Source: Pyropia yezoensis (Eukaryota > Rhodophyta > Bangiophyceae > Bangiales > Bangiaceae). Taken from it: a DNA stretch of 64,000 bases. Position 1 is the stretch's first letter, and each line of letters begins with the position of its first letter. The stretch is taken from NCBI GenBank assembly GCA_009829735.1, contig CM020619.1:9848375-9912374 (forward strand). The letters are read 5' to 3'. The position numbers and the translations under genes were made by a program. The notes below the pieces were generated by a model. It was not told the DNA's origin. It saw only the letters and a program-made list of their open reading frames with translations, and ran no database searches. Positions 52,648 to 64,000 of the stretch are shown here, one piece after another.

Positions 52648-53403
52648 CCACGACGGTGACGACGGAGATGAGTCGGACGCGTCGGACGATGCCGGGGATG
52701 ACCATCTGCTGGTGCCGCAGCCTTTGCCGTCGACCGCCACAGGGGCGGCACCTGCGGCGTTGGACCCCCCGGAAGCAGACAAGATGGACGTGGAGGGTGG
52801 AGGCCCCACCAACTCCCGTCAGGCGATGACTAACCTCGACCTGGCAGGGCAGCGGGTGGTGGTCCCTCGAGGCCCACCTGCACAGCGACGAGCCGGACCA
52901 CCAACCGGGCAATCGTCGCCACATTCATCTGTGGTACGGCGCGGCTCTTGAGAGCTTCGCTACGAGCCTCCCACCTTGGTCGGGGGGGCGGCTCCCATTG
53001 ATTCACATGTATGGGTTCCGAAACTTTAAAAACAATACGGGAGCTCGCGCGCGCTTTTGCCGCACGCTCGGCATCCCTCGTCAGCGTTGTCGACAGCAAG
53101 GCCACTACGGCGCGCGACTTTCTGTATGCCGCTTCCCCCCTCTGTGCCGCGACTGCACGCATCCCTCCCGCCTCTGGGGGGAGCGGGGGGGCAGCGGCCG
53201 CCCCGCTCCTCGCCACCTCCCCTCCCCCCCACTTACCCGTCCCTTCCCGGCCTTTCGCCCGACCCCACTGCCAGTGTCGTGACCATCGTGGCCGTCGCGG
53301 CTACGGCGCCCCCTCCCCACCCCCCCCCCCACTGACCCTCCCGCCCTCGCCTTCCCTCTGCCCGTGCGTCCTGTCGCTTGCTGGTCGGCGTGCCGCCTTC
53401 AGC
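52648..53403. other. Spacer between the Fanzor remnant and the lipase gene
   Basis: No recognised gene. An Asp/Pro-rich frame at about 52660-52950 is low complexity. From about 53170 the + strand becomes pyrimidine-rich with C-runs, as expected for the upstream region of the lipase gene. The lipase frame is open back to an ATG at 53011, so part of this stretch may be its N-terminus. Confidence 0.5.
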
Positions 53404-55257
53404 ATGAACGATGCCGCCCGTAGCAGCGCCAACGGCATTGCCGATGGCGACGACGGCGGCGGCGGCAGCGGCGGCTGGGTCGCCGACGGCGGCGCGGCGT
53501 CCCCCCCCCCCGACGCGACGCTGCCCATGACGGCGGCGGCGCTCGGTGAGGTAGCCCGCCAGTTTGCGGGCGCCTACACCCGCCTGAACGGCCGGTCCAT
53601 GGGGGAGACGCCGGCGGTCGCGGCGGTGGGCATGGGCGTTGCCGCCCTAGCGCGGAAGGCGGCCGCGCGGCACGCGCCGGCAACCGCCGCGGGCGCCGCC
53701 GCCGCCGCCGTTCCCCCCCCCCCTCCGCCCGTGTCAGCCGCCGAGGTGCGGCGGCTGCGCCACTACCTGGTCCTCGCCGCCGCGAGCTACGCGCCCACCC
53801 CCACGGCGGCGCTCGCCGCCGCCCCCACCCTGGACCGGTCGGTGGGCATCCTCGACGGCCGATGGGCGGCGTCGCCCTACCACCCCGCCTACTTCGTTGC
53901 GGTCGACGCGGCCACCGACGCGGTGGTTGTGGCGGTGCGGGGCACCCGCACGCTCGGCGACGTCCTCACCAACCTCACCGCGTCAACGGATGACGCCTTT
54001 CTTGGCCGCCACGCCGCCCATCGGGGCGTTGCCGCCGCGGCGGCGGCGCTTGCCACCCGCCTCAGTCCCCGGCTGGCCGACGCGCTGCGGCGGCACCGCC
54101 CGGCGGGGGGGGTGGTGCTGGTTGGCCACAGCCTGGGGGGTGCCATCGCGTCGCTCCTCGCCGCCGCCCTCCGCGCCGCCGACAGCGGGGGCGTCCTCGC
54201 CGGCCTCACCTGCGTTGCGTACGCGCCGCCGCCGTGTGCAGATGCGGCGCTCGCGGCGGCCTTGCCGGGCGTGACGGCGGTGGTGCTCGGCGACGACGCA
54301 GTGCCGCGGCTGTCGGCTGCCTCGGTGGACCGGCTGGTGGCGCGCGCCGCAGACGCCCGCTGGGCAGGGGTGGTGGGGGACGATGTGTCGAGGGGGCTCC
54401 ACGGGTGGCTTGGCGGCACGTTCGGCGCGCCCGCCGTGGACGCCCTGGGGGGCGTCATCCGCTCCCACGGGGGGGGGGCGGCCGCCGCGGCGTGTGGGGC
54501 ACTCGCCGACTGGGCCGCCGCGCAGGGGGGGGGGGGGGGGGGCGCCGCCGCCGCCGCCGCTGCCGGTGGCGTTCGTGGCGGCGCTGGGGGAGGCGGCGCT
54601 GGTGGCAGCGGCTCGGCGGGTGGGCTGTGGCGGGCCGCCATGGCCGTCACGTCGCTGACCGCGTCGCTGGCGGGGCGTCAGATTGCTGCGGGTGTAGCAG
54701 CGGCGGGGGGGGAAGGCGGGGGAAGGGGCGCGGGTGTGCCCGCGGGAGCACCCGCTGGGGCGTCTGCTGCCAGAAGGGCCACCCCCAGCACCGACGGCGG
54801 CGGCCGGTCGTACGCGGACATTTGGGCTGCCGCCACGGTGGCCGGCGCGACCGCCCGGCCGTTGCGGCCACCGGCACGCGGCCGCGGCGGCGGCGGTGGT
54901 GGCGACGACGGCACCCGTGGCGGTGGTGATGGCGGAGGCGACGCACGCCGGGGCGACGGCTGGACGGTGGCGCGCGCGTACGGGGTACCCACTGCCGATG
55001 TAGAGGCTCACATCGTGGGCCCCCTCCCCCCCGACCTCTACATTGTCGGCCGCATCCTGCTGTTGGACCGGGTGGCTGGCCCCGCCGGCGGTGGCCCCAC
55101 CCCCGCCGTTGCGTCGTCGCTCGTCTCCCCAACCGCGCCAGAGCTGCGGGACGTGCCCGTCAGCGAGTGGATGCTCGCCGACCACGCGACAGCGGCTCTG
55201 GGGCGGGCGCTCGCGTCGCTCTACCCGGCGGCCGCCGACGGGGCAGGGGGCTTGTGA
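53404..55257 (+). CDS. Class 3 lipase, sn-1 diacylglycerol-lipase-like
   Basis: A serine hydrolase of the lipase_3 family, closest in layout to sn-1-specific diacylglycerol lipases. Numbered from the ATG at 53404 (617 aa), the oxyanion-side VAVRGTRTL precedes the nucleophile elbow VGHSLGG (S243). The acid is in VLGDDAVPRLS (D297/D298), and the histidine is near the C-terminus in WMLADHATAAL (H594), with the ML-x-DH context usual for DAG lipases. Between acid and histidine are long Gly/Ala-rich inserts (about residues 355-520), probably flexible loops. The frame is open upstream to another ATG at 53011. I preferred 53404 because the intervening segment is pyrimidine-tract-derived Pro/Ser; the longer form (748 aa) cannot be excluded. 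No intron is needed. Substrate and location are inferred from family only. Confidence 0.82.
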   Translation: MNDAARSSANGIADGDDGGGGSGGWVADGGAASPPPDATLPMTAAALGEVARQFAGAYTRLNGRSMGETPAVAAVGMGVAALARKAAARHAPATAAGAAAAAVPPPPPPVSAAEVRRLRHYLVLAAASYAPTPTAALAAAPTLDRSVGILDGRWAASPYHPAYFVAVDAATDAVVVAVRGTRTLGDVLTNLTASTDDAFLGRHAAHRGVAAAAAALATRLSPRLADALRRHRPAGGVVLVGHSLGGAIASLLAAALRAADSGGVLAGLTCVAYAPPPCADAALAAALPGVTAVVLGDDAVPRLSAASVDRLVARAADARWAGVVGDDVSRGLHGWLGGTFGAPAVDALGGVIRSHGGGAAAAACGALADWAAAQGGGGGGAAAAAAAGGVRGGAGGGGAGGSGSAGGLWRAAMAVTSLTASLAGRQIAAGVAAAGGEGGGRGAGVPAGAPAGASAARRATPSTDGGGRSYADIWAAATVAGATARPLRPPARGRGGGGGGDDGTRGGGDGGGDARRGDGWTVARAYGVPTADVEAHIVGPLPPDLYIVGRILLLDRVAGPAGGGPTPAVASSLVSPTAPELRDVPVSEWMLADHATAALGRALASLYPAAADGAGGL

Positions 55258-56100
55258 CCACCCTGTTTCGCGGTCGCCGCCGAGGCGGAGGACCCGCCTC
55301 CTGTCCGACGCGGCGGCGGTGGCAGCGACGCGGCCGGGCGGTCACTTGGAGTCGCGCCCCCGCGTCGTCGCCCAGGGCCAAGGCACCCCGTATTGAGGGC
55401 CGTCCGTTGCCTGCCCCCACCTCCCTTTCCCTCCGTCTCACCCAACCCCCGCCCGACGGGTACGCGCGTCACCAGCGAATGATAAACGATAGAAACGGCA
55501 AGGGAGAGAAACACACCGAGGAAAACATGCGGGGACGGGAACGGGAGCCACATCACAGGGGCCCGCGCACTGCCACCGTGGCCGCTCTTCCCCCTGCCAA
55601 TACAATGGCGGCCAGTCTCCCGAGCCCCACTCCTCCTTCCTCGTGATGTCTTAACCTGTCTCCACGACACGTCACAGGGCGCGAGTCGCTGATCATCGCT
55701 GGCACGGCCGACGCAACCTAACGGGTACCACACCGCACTGGCCACGAGCGCTCACGCAACGTTTTACACGACAGCGAGGGGACGACACGCACCCTCCATA
55801 CTCTGGCGAGACCGGCAGTCAGTCGAAGCACCGTACAACTCCGGCAACGGCGCCCGCGCAGACAGTCAATCATTCGCCACAGCGCTACTCGCCGAGAAAG
55901 GCGCCCCCCCTGCGCATTCAACCAATCACAGCGCATTGCAGACGGGGCGAGGACCACGCGCTGTCCATCGAGACGCTGCAGCACCTCACGAGCGGTGTCC
56001 CCAGCGCCCACAGCCCATCGTAGCGCCGCCACAAACCCGCACGGCGCCCCCTTGTACAGTTGAGCGGCGGTCCCCGCCGCCCCCCCAACATCAAGCGCTC
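55258..56100. other. Intergenic, no gene seen
   Basis: Lies between the convergent lipase gene (+) and the hypothetical gene (-). Composition is more balanced from about 55470. A 128-codon open frame on the minus strand (55718-56104) has no recognisable features, and I leave it out. Confidence 0.5.
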
Positions 56101-56721
56101 TCACGGGCGGGACACCCCGAAAAGACTGACAAGGCTCCCCGATGAACCACCCTCCCGTTGCAAGCCGCCGCCGCCGCCATCGCCGCCGCCGCCATCGCCG
56201 CCGCCGCCGCCGCCGCCGCTGCCGCCGCTGCCGCTGCCCAAGCGGACCGGCGGCTGCCGACGGCGTCCACTTCGCCGCGCCCCCGTTGCGGTCGTCACCG
56301 CACCGTGCCGGCGGGCCGCGGCGATGGCGGCGGACGCCCGCAACGGCGGCCTGGCGGCGACGCCAGAAGCCCCGCCCGCACCCACGGCAGCCGCCGCGTC
56401 CCGCAGCCGCCGGCGCCGGCGGCGTCGCTGCGCCACCGCCTCAGCGCGCCGCACGTCTTCCGCGTCGTCTGCCCGCTCCTCGTCTTGCTGCAGGGCGAGG
56501 AGCGCCAGCGCCGCCGCCGTCGGGTTGTCGTGACAGTACATGACTGCCATGGCCATGAGGGCGGCGTGGAGGTCGTCGACACGGTCCCCGCTGCTCCCGT
56601 CGTCCCGCTCCCGCCGCCGCTGCTCGCGGAGGAGGTTGGTGGCACAGAGAGCAATAGAGTAGTCATTGTTGGTGGCGGCTATGGTGAGCATGATCATGAG
56701 GAGAGAAACACGACGAGACAT
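56101..56721 (-). CDS. Hypothetical small protein with a hydrophobic N-terminus
   Basis: 206 codons from the ATG at 56721, which sits in a strong context (CCACCATGT). The N-terminus MSRRVSLLMIMLTIAATNN is short, basic and then hydrophobic, like a signal peptide or anchor. Residues 20-90 contain an apparent helical segment (DLHAALMAMAVMYCHDNPTAAALALLALQQDEE), followed by an Arg-rich run and a Gly/Ser-rich tail. I do not recognise a family. The tail is triplet-repeat DNA (GCC/GCG on the + strand), so the true C-terminus could differ. The gene would be transcribed in the same direction as 57518-58303, about 800 bp downstream of it. Real but unknown, or spurious: about even. Confidence 0.42.
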   Translation of the reverse strand: MSRRVSLLMIMLTIAATNNDYSIALCATNLLREQRRRERDDGSSGDRVDDLHAALMAMAVMYCHDNPTAAALALLALQQDEERADDAEDVRRAEAVAQRRRRRRRLRDAAAAVGAGGASGVAARPPLRASAAIAAARRHGAVTTATGARRSGRRRQPPVRLGSGSGGSGGGGGGGDGGGGDGGGGGLQREGGSSGSLVSLFGVSRP

Positions 56722-57517
56722 GGTGGGGCTGTGGTCAAACCAACCAGGGCAACAGGGCAAAGATGATGAAAGGGGATGGAGGGGCTGAGGAGGGACGCCA
56801 CAGAACGCCGTCAAAGTCAAAAAGCCGTCGTGGAGGAGTGGGCGGGTGGACCAGTGGGCTACGCGGGATACCGCCTATATTCTGTCGGTTCCCGACTCCA
56901 AGGGCGGTCAATGGCCACAGATTGTCGCACAAAAATCAAAAATCTCCCGAGATGTTTGGTGAGGTTTGTGTGCTCTGATATCGGGGAGGGGGCGGAGGGC
57001 CGACCCGCTTGTTCTTTGCCTGACCCCAGACTGAAGCGAGACGGTTGCTGCAGCGGGCTACGGGAAGGCTCTCAGGACGCACAGGGGCTTCAGTTCCGAG
57101 GCTGGCAATGCAGCGGCAGTCGTCGCTCCGCTCATCTAACCACCCCCTCACCCGCAGTGAGCCTCTAACAACGAGCGCATGGGCACTTGTGGTCGGCTGT
57201 TGGTGCTGGTGCGGTGGCACGACACGCTTAGATATTTACATAGATACCAAGCGAATGCGTAAGCTTCACTTCCACGCCTTTCATGCGCCCAGGATGGGCT
57301 TGCCCAACGTGATATATTACCGGGCATCCGATGGCGGCGAAGGCAGCCCCGAACCCCTTCGTGTGATCCGAAAAGGGAGTCCGTGAGAGACACAATCGAC
57401 CGGCAGTGAAGACCTTGCACCGTGCCGAGGTATACTGCCCCCTGTACAGTACATTGCTCATCCTGCACCCTGCCGAGCAACCCTGCCTGCGGAGGACCCA
57501 CCCGCTCTGCGCCTCCT
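56722..57517. other. Intergenic, no gene seen
   Basis: Mixed composition and lower GC than its surroundings. It should contain the promoter of the hypothetical gene ending at 56101 and the 3' region of the oxidase-family gene. Only short open frames without motifs occur. Confidence 0.5.
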
Positions 57518-58303
57518 TCACGCCCATACTCTCGCCACTGCCGTTGCGACAATCCCTCCTAAGGCCGCGGCGAGCACTAGCCGCCCGACCTCGCCCACGA
57601 GCCCCCCACCCTCCGTGTGTCCCACCTTGCCCTTCGGCCCGCCAAAGCGGCGCAGACCAGGCAGCCCGTCAAGGGACACTCCGTTCTCGTACGCTTTCTC
57701 CCGCCTCTCCCAGACTGCTGCGGCTGGCACCCCGTCGTTGTAGTACTTGTCAACAAAGATATGTCGGTCGCCCATCACCGACATCCGCGGCACGCCGTAC
57801 CCACAGCTGTCACGAATGCAGGTGGCATGCACGAGCACTATGCCGCGCAGCTTTTGCGTAGGCCCCGACGCCGCGCTATAGCGGTCCACGGCGCCAGAGT
57901 CAAAGCAGCGGACAACTGCGTCCCAGCTCTCGTCGCCCGGCTCCATGGCGTGGCCACGCCCATAGAGGCGTATCAGCTTCGGCGCCGCGTCCGGGGACGA
58001 CAGCTCCGCTGCAAGTACCGTGATGCGCCCATTCTCCTGCGTATGCGCAGGTGTCTCCACACCAGAGCCCCCCACGTCCATGTAGGCAAAGGTGGCCAGG
58101 GTACCGGCAGGGGGAGGGTGGAGAGGCGCGGGAAGAGGCAGAGCATGAGGGGACGGGAGGAAAGCGGTGGTGCCAGACAGGCCTTTGGGCGACAAGTTGA
58201 TCCGGCCGTCAGCGGCGAGTGGAGCTGTTGCGACGAAGATGACAGGCTGCCGCAGAACGAAGTCGCGGACAGAATCCGTCAGAGATGCATACTCTTTGCC
58301 CAT
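57518..58303 (-). CDS. Pyridoxamine 5'-phosphate oxidase-family (FMN-binding split-barrel) protein with C-terminal membrane anchor
   Basis: 261 aa with the standard start of this family (MGKEYASLTDSVRDFVLRQP) and its signature segments: IFVATAP, GRINLSPKGL, YMDVGGSGVET-x-AHTQENGRI and IRLYGRGHAM. These form the FMN-binding split barrel. The residues seen are those of the uncharacterised PNPOx-like group and not of the vitamin B6 enzyme itself, so the substrate is unknown. A Pro-rich insert of about 20 residues follows GLSGTTAF. A hydrophobic stretch at the extreme C-terminus (GEVGRLVLAAALGGIVATAVARVWA) looks like a single membrane-spanning tail anchor, which is unusual for the family. No intron. 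The gene lies head-to-tail with the DUF3067 gene, 665 bp downstream of it. Confidence 0.85.
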   Translation of the reverse strand: MGKEYASLTDSVRDFVLRQPVIFVATAPLAADGRINLSPKGLSGTTAFLPSPHALPLPAPLHPPPAGTLATFAYMDVGGSGVETPAHTQENGRITVLAAELSSPDAAPKLIRLYGRGHAMEPGDESWDAVVRCFDSGAVDRYSAASGPTQKLRGIVLVHATCIRDSCGYGVPRMSVMGDRHIFVDKYYNDGVPAAAVWERREKAYENGVSLDGLPGLRRFGGPKGKVGHTEGGGLVGEVGRLVLAAALGGIVATAVARVWA

Positions 58304-58968
58304 GACAAAGAGACCAAACGGGCCGCAGCCGCCAAAAGCCGGTTAGCAACGCTGGTCAGCACAAGTCGAGATGGCCAAGAAGAGGAGGGGCGACACAAGA
58401 TGCTTCTTGGAAGTGCAACGAAGGAGCGCGAGACTGCGTGTCCAAGCCAGAGCCCAGGATGTCGCCTGCTGCAGTCCAGCAACGCTGACGTCACCCTTTC
58501 TTTCATGTGCACAGCAAACATTGGAAGCAAAAATAGAGAGCCCACTTGTTTAAAAAACGAAACAAAAATCGATTAAATATACCGTACCAGGTAGCACGTG
58601 ATCGGCAGGTTTTAAGCCCCACTGCCTCACGCAGATGCAAGCGCCCGTCGACAAGAAGGAAGAATAGCATCCTTCATCTCCCCCGCTGATGAGAAAGGCC
58701 AGGAGGACCGTGCACCGTGGACCCGCCGCCAGTGGCTTCTCATGCCACAAAGAAAAAAGGGGAAAGGAAGTATGTCACGTAGTCCACCAGCAGAGCCAAG
58801 AGAAGAGAATATCTTGTCCCCGCCAAGCAGCGTCCAGTTGCGGCCTGAACTATACATAGATTCACACACCCACACATCATCCTTCGCACTTGCCACGCCC
58901 CCGTGTCCAGCTCCTCCCTGCCAACGCCCCAGTGTCCAGCCCCTCCGCGGCAGTCCACGGTCCACCCA
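58304..58968. other. Intergenic with candidate promoter of the oxidase-family gene
   Basis: Contains a perfect TGACGTCA palindrome (58486-58493), an A/T-rich stretch at about 58548-58580 and a CACGTG at 58595-58600. All lie 180-300 bp upstream of the minus-strand gene that starts at 58303. No gene is seen. Confidence 0.5.
58486..58493. promoter_or_regulatory. TGACGTCA palindrome (CRE/bZIP-type site)
   Basis: Perfect 8-bp CRE-like site about 185 bp upstream of the oxidase-family start codon, with a CACGTG 100 bp further up. Such motifs bind bZIP factors in plants and algae. The placement is suggestive, but an 8-mer can occur by chance. Confidence 0.3.
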
Positions 58969-59571
58969 TCACAGCCACTCCTTCAAGTGCTCAGGTGCTA
59001 TGTCCTCAATCGGCACGGCAACCGCCTTGGCAACCCGAGGCCGCTCTTTGGTCGCTCGTACGTAGCGGACAAACTTTCCAGCCGCCCCCCACTTGTTCAG
59101 GTACGCGGAAATAGCCTCTAGATGCTCCAGGTACTCGAGCTCGCTCATAGGGAAGCTCACTTGCTCCTGGTAGTGCCACATGATGTTCACCGACAGGATA
59201 CTCTTGCCACTGATCCACGGCGACACACGGATGGTCACGTCGTAGGACTTGCCATAGCGCTCAACCAGCAGGTCCCGCAACTTGTAGCCATCCAGCGACT
59301 CGGCCGCCGCGGCTGCCTCAGCCGCAGCCTCAGCAGCGGCCGACGCGGTCAGGGAGGCGCGGAAAGCGGCAAGGGACTCAGACTCCGAGGGGTTGGCGTC
59401 CCCGCCTGGGGATGCACCGCTGGGTGGGGGGGGAGACGCCGCAGCCATGCAGCGCGGGGACGGGGAAAGAGCTCCTCGCCGGTCGGTGGGGCACCGCCGC
59501 CGGGTCTCGAGAGCACGAGGCGGGCGAGCGCGGAGGGCGCCGCCCGCGGGGGCCACAAACGCACCAAACAT
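58969..59571 (-). CDS. DUF3067-family protein, probably plastid-targeted
   Basis: 200 aa from the ATG at 59571. Residues about 1-90 are Arg/Ser/Ala/Pro-rich with few acidic residues at first, like a plastid transit peptide plus an Ala-rich linker (SAAAEAAAEAAAAAESLD). Residues about 95-195 match the DUF3067 family: LRDLLVERYGKSYDVTI, VNIMWHYQEQVSFPMSELEYLEHLEAI and RPRVAKAVAVPIEDI. The family is found in cyanobacteria and plastid-bearing eukaryotes; I know of no assigned reaction. The frame runs further up to 59814, but the upstream part (MFFPFDPLRG...) looks like untranslated sequence. No intron. Confidence 0.8.
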   Translation of the reverse strand: MFGAFVAPAGGALRARPPRALETRRRCPTDRRGALSPSPRCMAAASPPPPSGASPGGDANPSESESLAAFRASLTASAAAEAAAEAAAAAESLDGYKLRDLLVERYGKSYDVTIRVSPWISGKSILSVNIMWHYQEQVSFPMSELEYLEHLEAISAYLNKWGAAGKFVRYVRATKERPRVAKAVAVPIEDIAPEHLKEWL

Positions 59572-61783
<2,212 letters not shown>

Positions 61784-62044
61784 CTATTCCGTTTTGGCTG
61801 CTCGTGGGAGCGGCAGCCCCTTGTTTTTCTCTCTATTTGTGTGCTGTGTACGGAAGGACGCTGCCACCGAGCAGGCCGCAACCCGTAGACCACGCCTTAA
61901 GGCGTGAGACGGCGCCGTTTGGGCCCCCCGGCCGGGAGGAGCCCAAGGAAGGGGCACTCATGGACTCCTTTCACCACCCGGCCACCACGGGATTCTTGTC
62001 GCCACTTCGCTGGCGCACCGCAGATCCAATCCCCCGCGGAACGC

Positions 62045-63869
62045 ATGGAACGGGCACGTCAACAGCCGCGTCGGCAGACCGTCCCTCCCCCGCGTCCTCC
62101 CCCTTCCCCCCCCTTGCCCGCGCTGCGGCCTCTCCCCCCAGCCCCGGCGGCCGGCCGGGGGGTGTGCGCCGGGGATGCGGGCGGCACAGCCGCGGCGGCG
62201 GTGGCCGTCGCCACCCCTGTCAAGGCCGTCGCTACCGCCGCCTCTGCCGCCGCCGCCGTCGGGGTGGCCAGCTCGGCGGTCGTCGACCTTTGCCCCACCG
62301 CCCGCCGCCGCCGCCATTGCGGCTGCGGCTGCGGCTGCCGCTACCGCTGCCGCCGCTACGGTCGTGCGGTCTGCCAGAGGGGGGCGGCCCCGGCGGGCAG
62401 CTGCCCCACGGCGGCAGGCGGTGGGCGTCGTCCCCCCGCCACCCCCGCCGCCACCGACACCGCCACCCCCACCCCCACCGCCACGGCCTCCGCCACCGCC
62501 GCTGCCGCTGCCGCCGCCGCCACCACCGCCACGGTGGGCCGTTGGGGGCCTGGTATCCCAGCCAGCACCCCCCCCCCCCCGCCGCCGCCGCCGCCACCAC
62601 CACTACTGCCGCCGCCCCGTCCTGCAGACCGGGTGGCGCTGAGCATGTCCCCCGCTGATGTCGGCCCCGCTGCCATCAACGACCTGCTCGTCCGTGCTGG
62701 CGGGGAGGTAGGTGCGCGGGGGAATTCTTGTAGGAGGGGTCGGGGGTTGATGGTGGGAGGAGGCGTCTGCCACGGCTATGGCGGCGGGAGGTCGCGGCCC
62801 CGGGACGCACACTGACGAACCGGTCACCATCCTCTGGTCCGCCTCTCCCTTTCCCCACCCGCCTCTTTCCTCCCCCGCGGTGCGGTCGGCGAGCCGTGCC
62901 TGGTGGGTGGCGGCAACTAACTGTGTTGCCGCCGTTGCCCCACATCCCCGCTCACCCCCCCCCTCACCCACTTGTTTACCCGCCTACCTGTGCACCTGCT
63001 CGCGCACCTGCCCGCCTGTCCGCCCTCCTTCCCCGTGTGCTCTGGCTGCTCCCCGCCGGCCCGCCCGCCCGCCCACCTGCTCAACCCCCCCGCGGACCAA
63101 TGGCGGCGCCTCGCGAACACTCTCGCTCCCCCCCCCCCCCTCCCTGCGCAGCCGCGGGACGAAGTGGCCTGGGCGCGCGCCCTCGAAGGCAGCTACCTGG
63201 TGCTCAGCGCGCGGCTTCTGTCGTCGGGGCGGCTCGTTGGCTTTTGCCGGGCCACCACCGACGGGGCGCTCGCGTCGCTCGTGTGGGATGTGGTGGCCGA
63301 CACTGCACTCGCCCAGCCGGTAAGTGGGGGTTGGGGGGAGGATACTCCTGGGTGGAGGCGGGGGAGGGGGAGGATGGAGGGAGGAGCGCGCGGCAGCCTT
63401 CGAGGGCGGTGCCGTGGGTGTGGATTTTGGGAGAAGGGGGGTGAGGGTGTGGGGAAGGGGGCGCGTCGCTTGCGTGGCTGGCGGGAAACGGCGACCGCCA
63501 CCTCGACTCTGGTGTTCCAGTTGGTGCGTGCCTTGTCTGCATCCTGACCGTGGCCACTGCGGTGCTCCTCCCCCCCCCCCCCGACCGTCCGTTGGTTGCC
63601 TCGCTCCCACTGCCTGTGCCTTGTGTGTTGATGTGTGCGGGGGCCGTCGTGGGGTTGGCGTTGCGGCTTTTGAGCAGGAAGGGCTCAAGCGCAGCATGCT
63701 GGCGCTGCTGCTGCACGAGCTGCGCCGCCGCCTCCCCGGCGTGGGCATCGCGCTCTTTGCGGCACCCGAGGAGGTGGCCATGTACGCCGACGGCTTTGAG
63801 TTTGACGTTGACCCAGACGGCGTGCGCGCCATGGCGATTGTTGACACGGACGCGCCCTTTCGGGGGTAA
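62045..63869 (+). CDS. Plastid-type GNAT acetyltransferase (Ycf52/NSI-like), three exons
   Basis: Join 62045-62707, 63152-63319 and 63678-63869 (340 aa, both introns in phase 0). Exon 1 encodes a long Pro/Ala/Arg-rich leader, a likely plastid transit region distorted by triplet repeats, and ends in INDLLVRAGGE. Exon 2 reads PRDEVAWARALEGSYLVLSARL, SGRLVGFCRATTDGALASLVWDVVADTALAQP. Exon 3 has LALLLHELRRRLPGVGIALFAAPEEVAMYADGFEFDVDPDGVRAMAIV. This is the acetyl-CoA-binding GNAT fold in the form of Ycf52 and the plant plastid NSI/GNAT enzymes, which acetylate protein N-termini and lysines in the plastid. The Q/R-x-x-G-x-G/A loop is degenerate here (QPEGLKRS). The start is uncertain; upstream the frame continues only to a GTG at 61904. 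Confidence 0.78.
62708..63151 (+). other. Intron 1 of the GNAT gene
   Basis: Donor GAG/GTAGGT and acceptor TCCCTGCGCAG after a long C/T tract (63121-63145). 444 bp. Removing it joins VRAGGE to PRDEV, as the family alignment requires. Confidence 0.75.
63320..63677 (+). other. Intron 2 of the GNAT gene
   Basis: Donor CCG/GTAAGT and acceptor TTTTGAGCAG/GAA, 358 bp. Removing it joins ALAQP to EGLKRS in frame, at the acetyl-CoA loop of the GNAT fold. Confidence 0.8.
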
Positions 63870-64000
63870 GGGGGGTGTGGGCCCCAGCCGCCCCCCCTCG
63901 CTGGTCTCTGTGGCCATCCACTTGACCGGCTGCGTCCCATAACGACAAGCGGCGTGAGGATGGGAGGGGAGGCGACTGACTTGACAATACCTAGGGGACA

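Noticed and set aside
52931-52950. GGTACGGCGC as a possible right-hand partner of the 29-bp inverted repeat beyond the Fanzor remnant
   Set aside because: Only about eight scattered bases match, with no A-run or GATACATC. Not better than chance.
53011-53403. N-terminal extension of the lipase from the ATG at 53011
   Set aside because: Not excluded, but the segment is Pro/Ser-rich sequence from pyrimidine tracts without a recognisable signal. The ATG at 53404 was preferred.
55718-56104. 128-codon frame on the minus strand
   Set aside because: No motif, no strong start context, and it directly abuts the hypothetical gene. Length is unremarkable in GC-rich DNA.

Overview
The window is GC-rich nuclear DNA of a photosynthetic eukaryote. 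The best guess is a red alga of the Porphyra/Pyropia (Bangiophyceae) type. The reasons are the very high GC content, the mostly intronless genes, a nuclear gene for a plastid-type (Ycf52-like) acetyltransferase, a DUF3067 protein otherwise known from cyanobacteria and plastids, and a heavy load of Ty3/gypsy, piggyBac, Tc1/mariner and Fanzor-like elements. The organism call is inference; everything else below is read from the sequence.

Layout. Positions 1-2.8 kb carry a piggyBac-like transposase on the minus strand. Positions 3,175-13,995 are a complete Ty3/gypsy chromovirus-type retrotransposon (called E1 here) with identical 362-bp LTRs and a CATGT target duplication. Positions 14.0-16.9 kb are non-coding, low-complexity DNA that includes a 29-bp inverted repeat pair. 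Positions 16,888-49,925 are a Tc1/mariner (IS630-like) transposase gene split by a second retrotransposon, E2. The GTCGG target duplication of E2 lies at 16,948-16,952 and again 32 kb away at 48,963-48,967. E2 is itself split by a third complete copy, E3 (24,258-35,049, target duplication GGTAC). To the right of E3, the 3' part of E2 has been amplified into four tandem units of about 3.49 kb, each holding one antisense ORF and one LTR. Positions 50.5-52.7 kb hold Ala-rich sequence and a frameshifted Fanzor (eukaryotic TnpB-like) remnant. From 53.4 kb to the end is a compact gene island: a DAG-lipase-like class 3 lipase (+), a small hypothetical protein (-), a pyridoxamine 5'-phosphate oxidase-family protein (-), a DUF3067 plastid protein (-), an NKAP-family protein (+) and a two-intron GNAT acetyltransferase (+).

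The retrotransposon family is the most distinctive system here. Each full copy has gag (CCHC knuckle), then pol in the -1 frame after a conserved TAA-8 nt-ATG junction (protease, RT, RNase H, integrase, chromodomain). Pol is followed by a hairpin-rich spacer and then a large ORF of about 815 codons on the OPPOSITE strand (called aORF here), whose product I do not recognise. The aORF is intact in E1 and E3. Where the most diverged copy (unit 4) is compared with its neighbours, the changes I checked are almost all synonymous, so it looks like a selected protein-coding gene. E3 is the only copy in which gag, pol, aORF, LTRs and target duplication all look intact. By eye the LTR pairs differ at about 9 sites (E2), 5 sites (E3) and 0 sites (E1), which agrees with the nesting order E2 before E3 and suggests E1 is the youngest.
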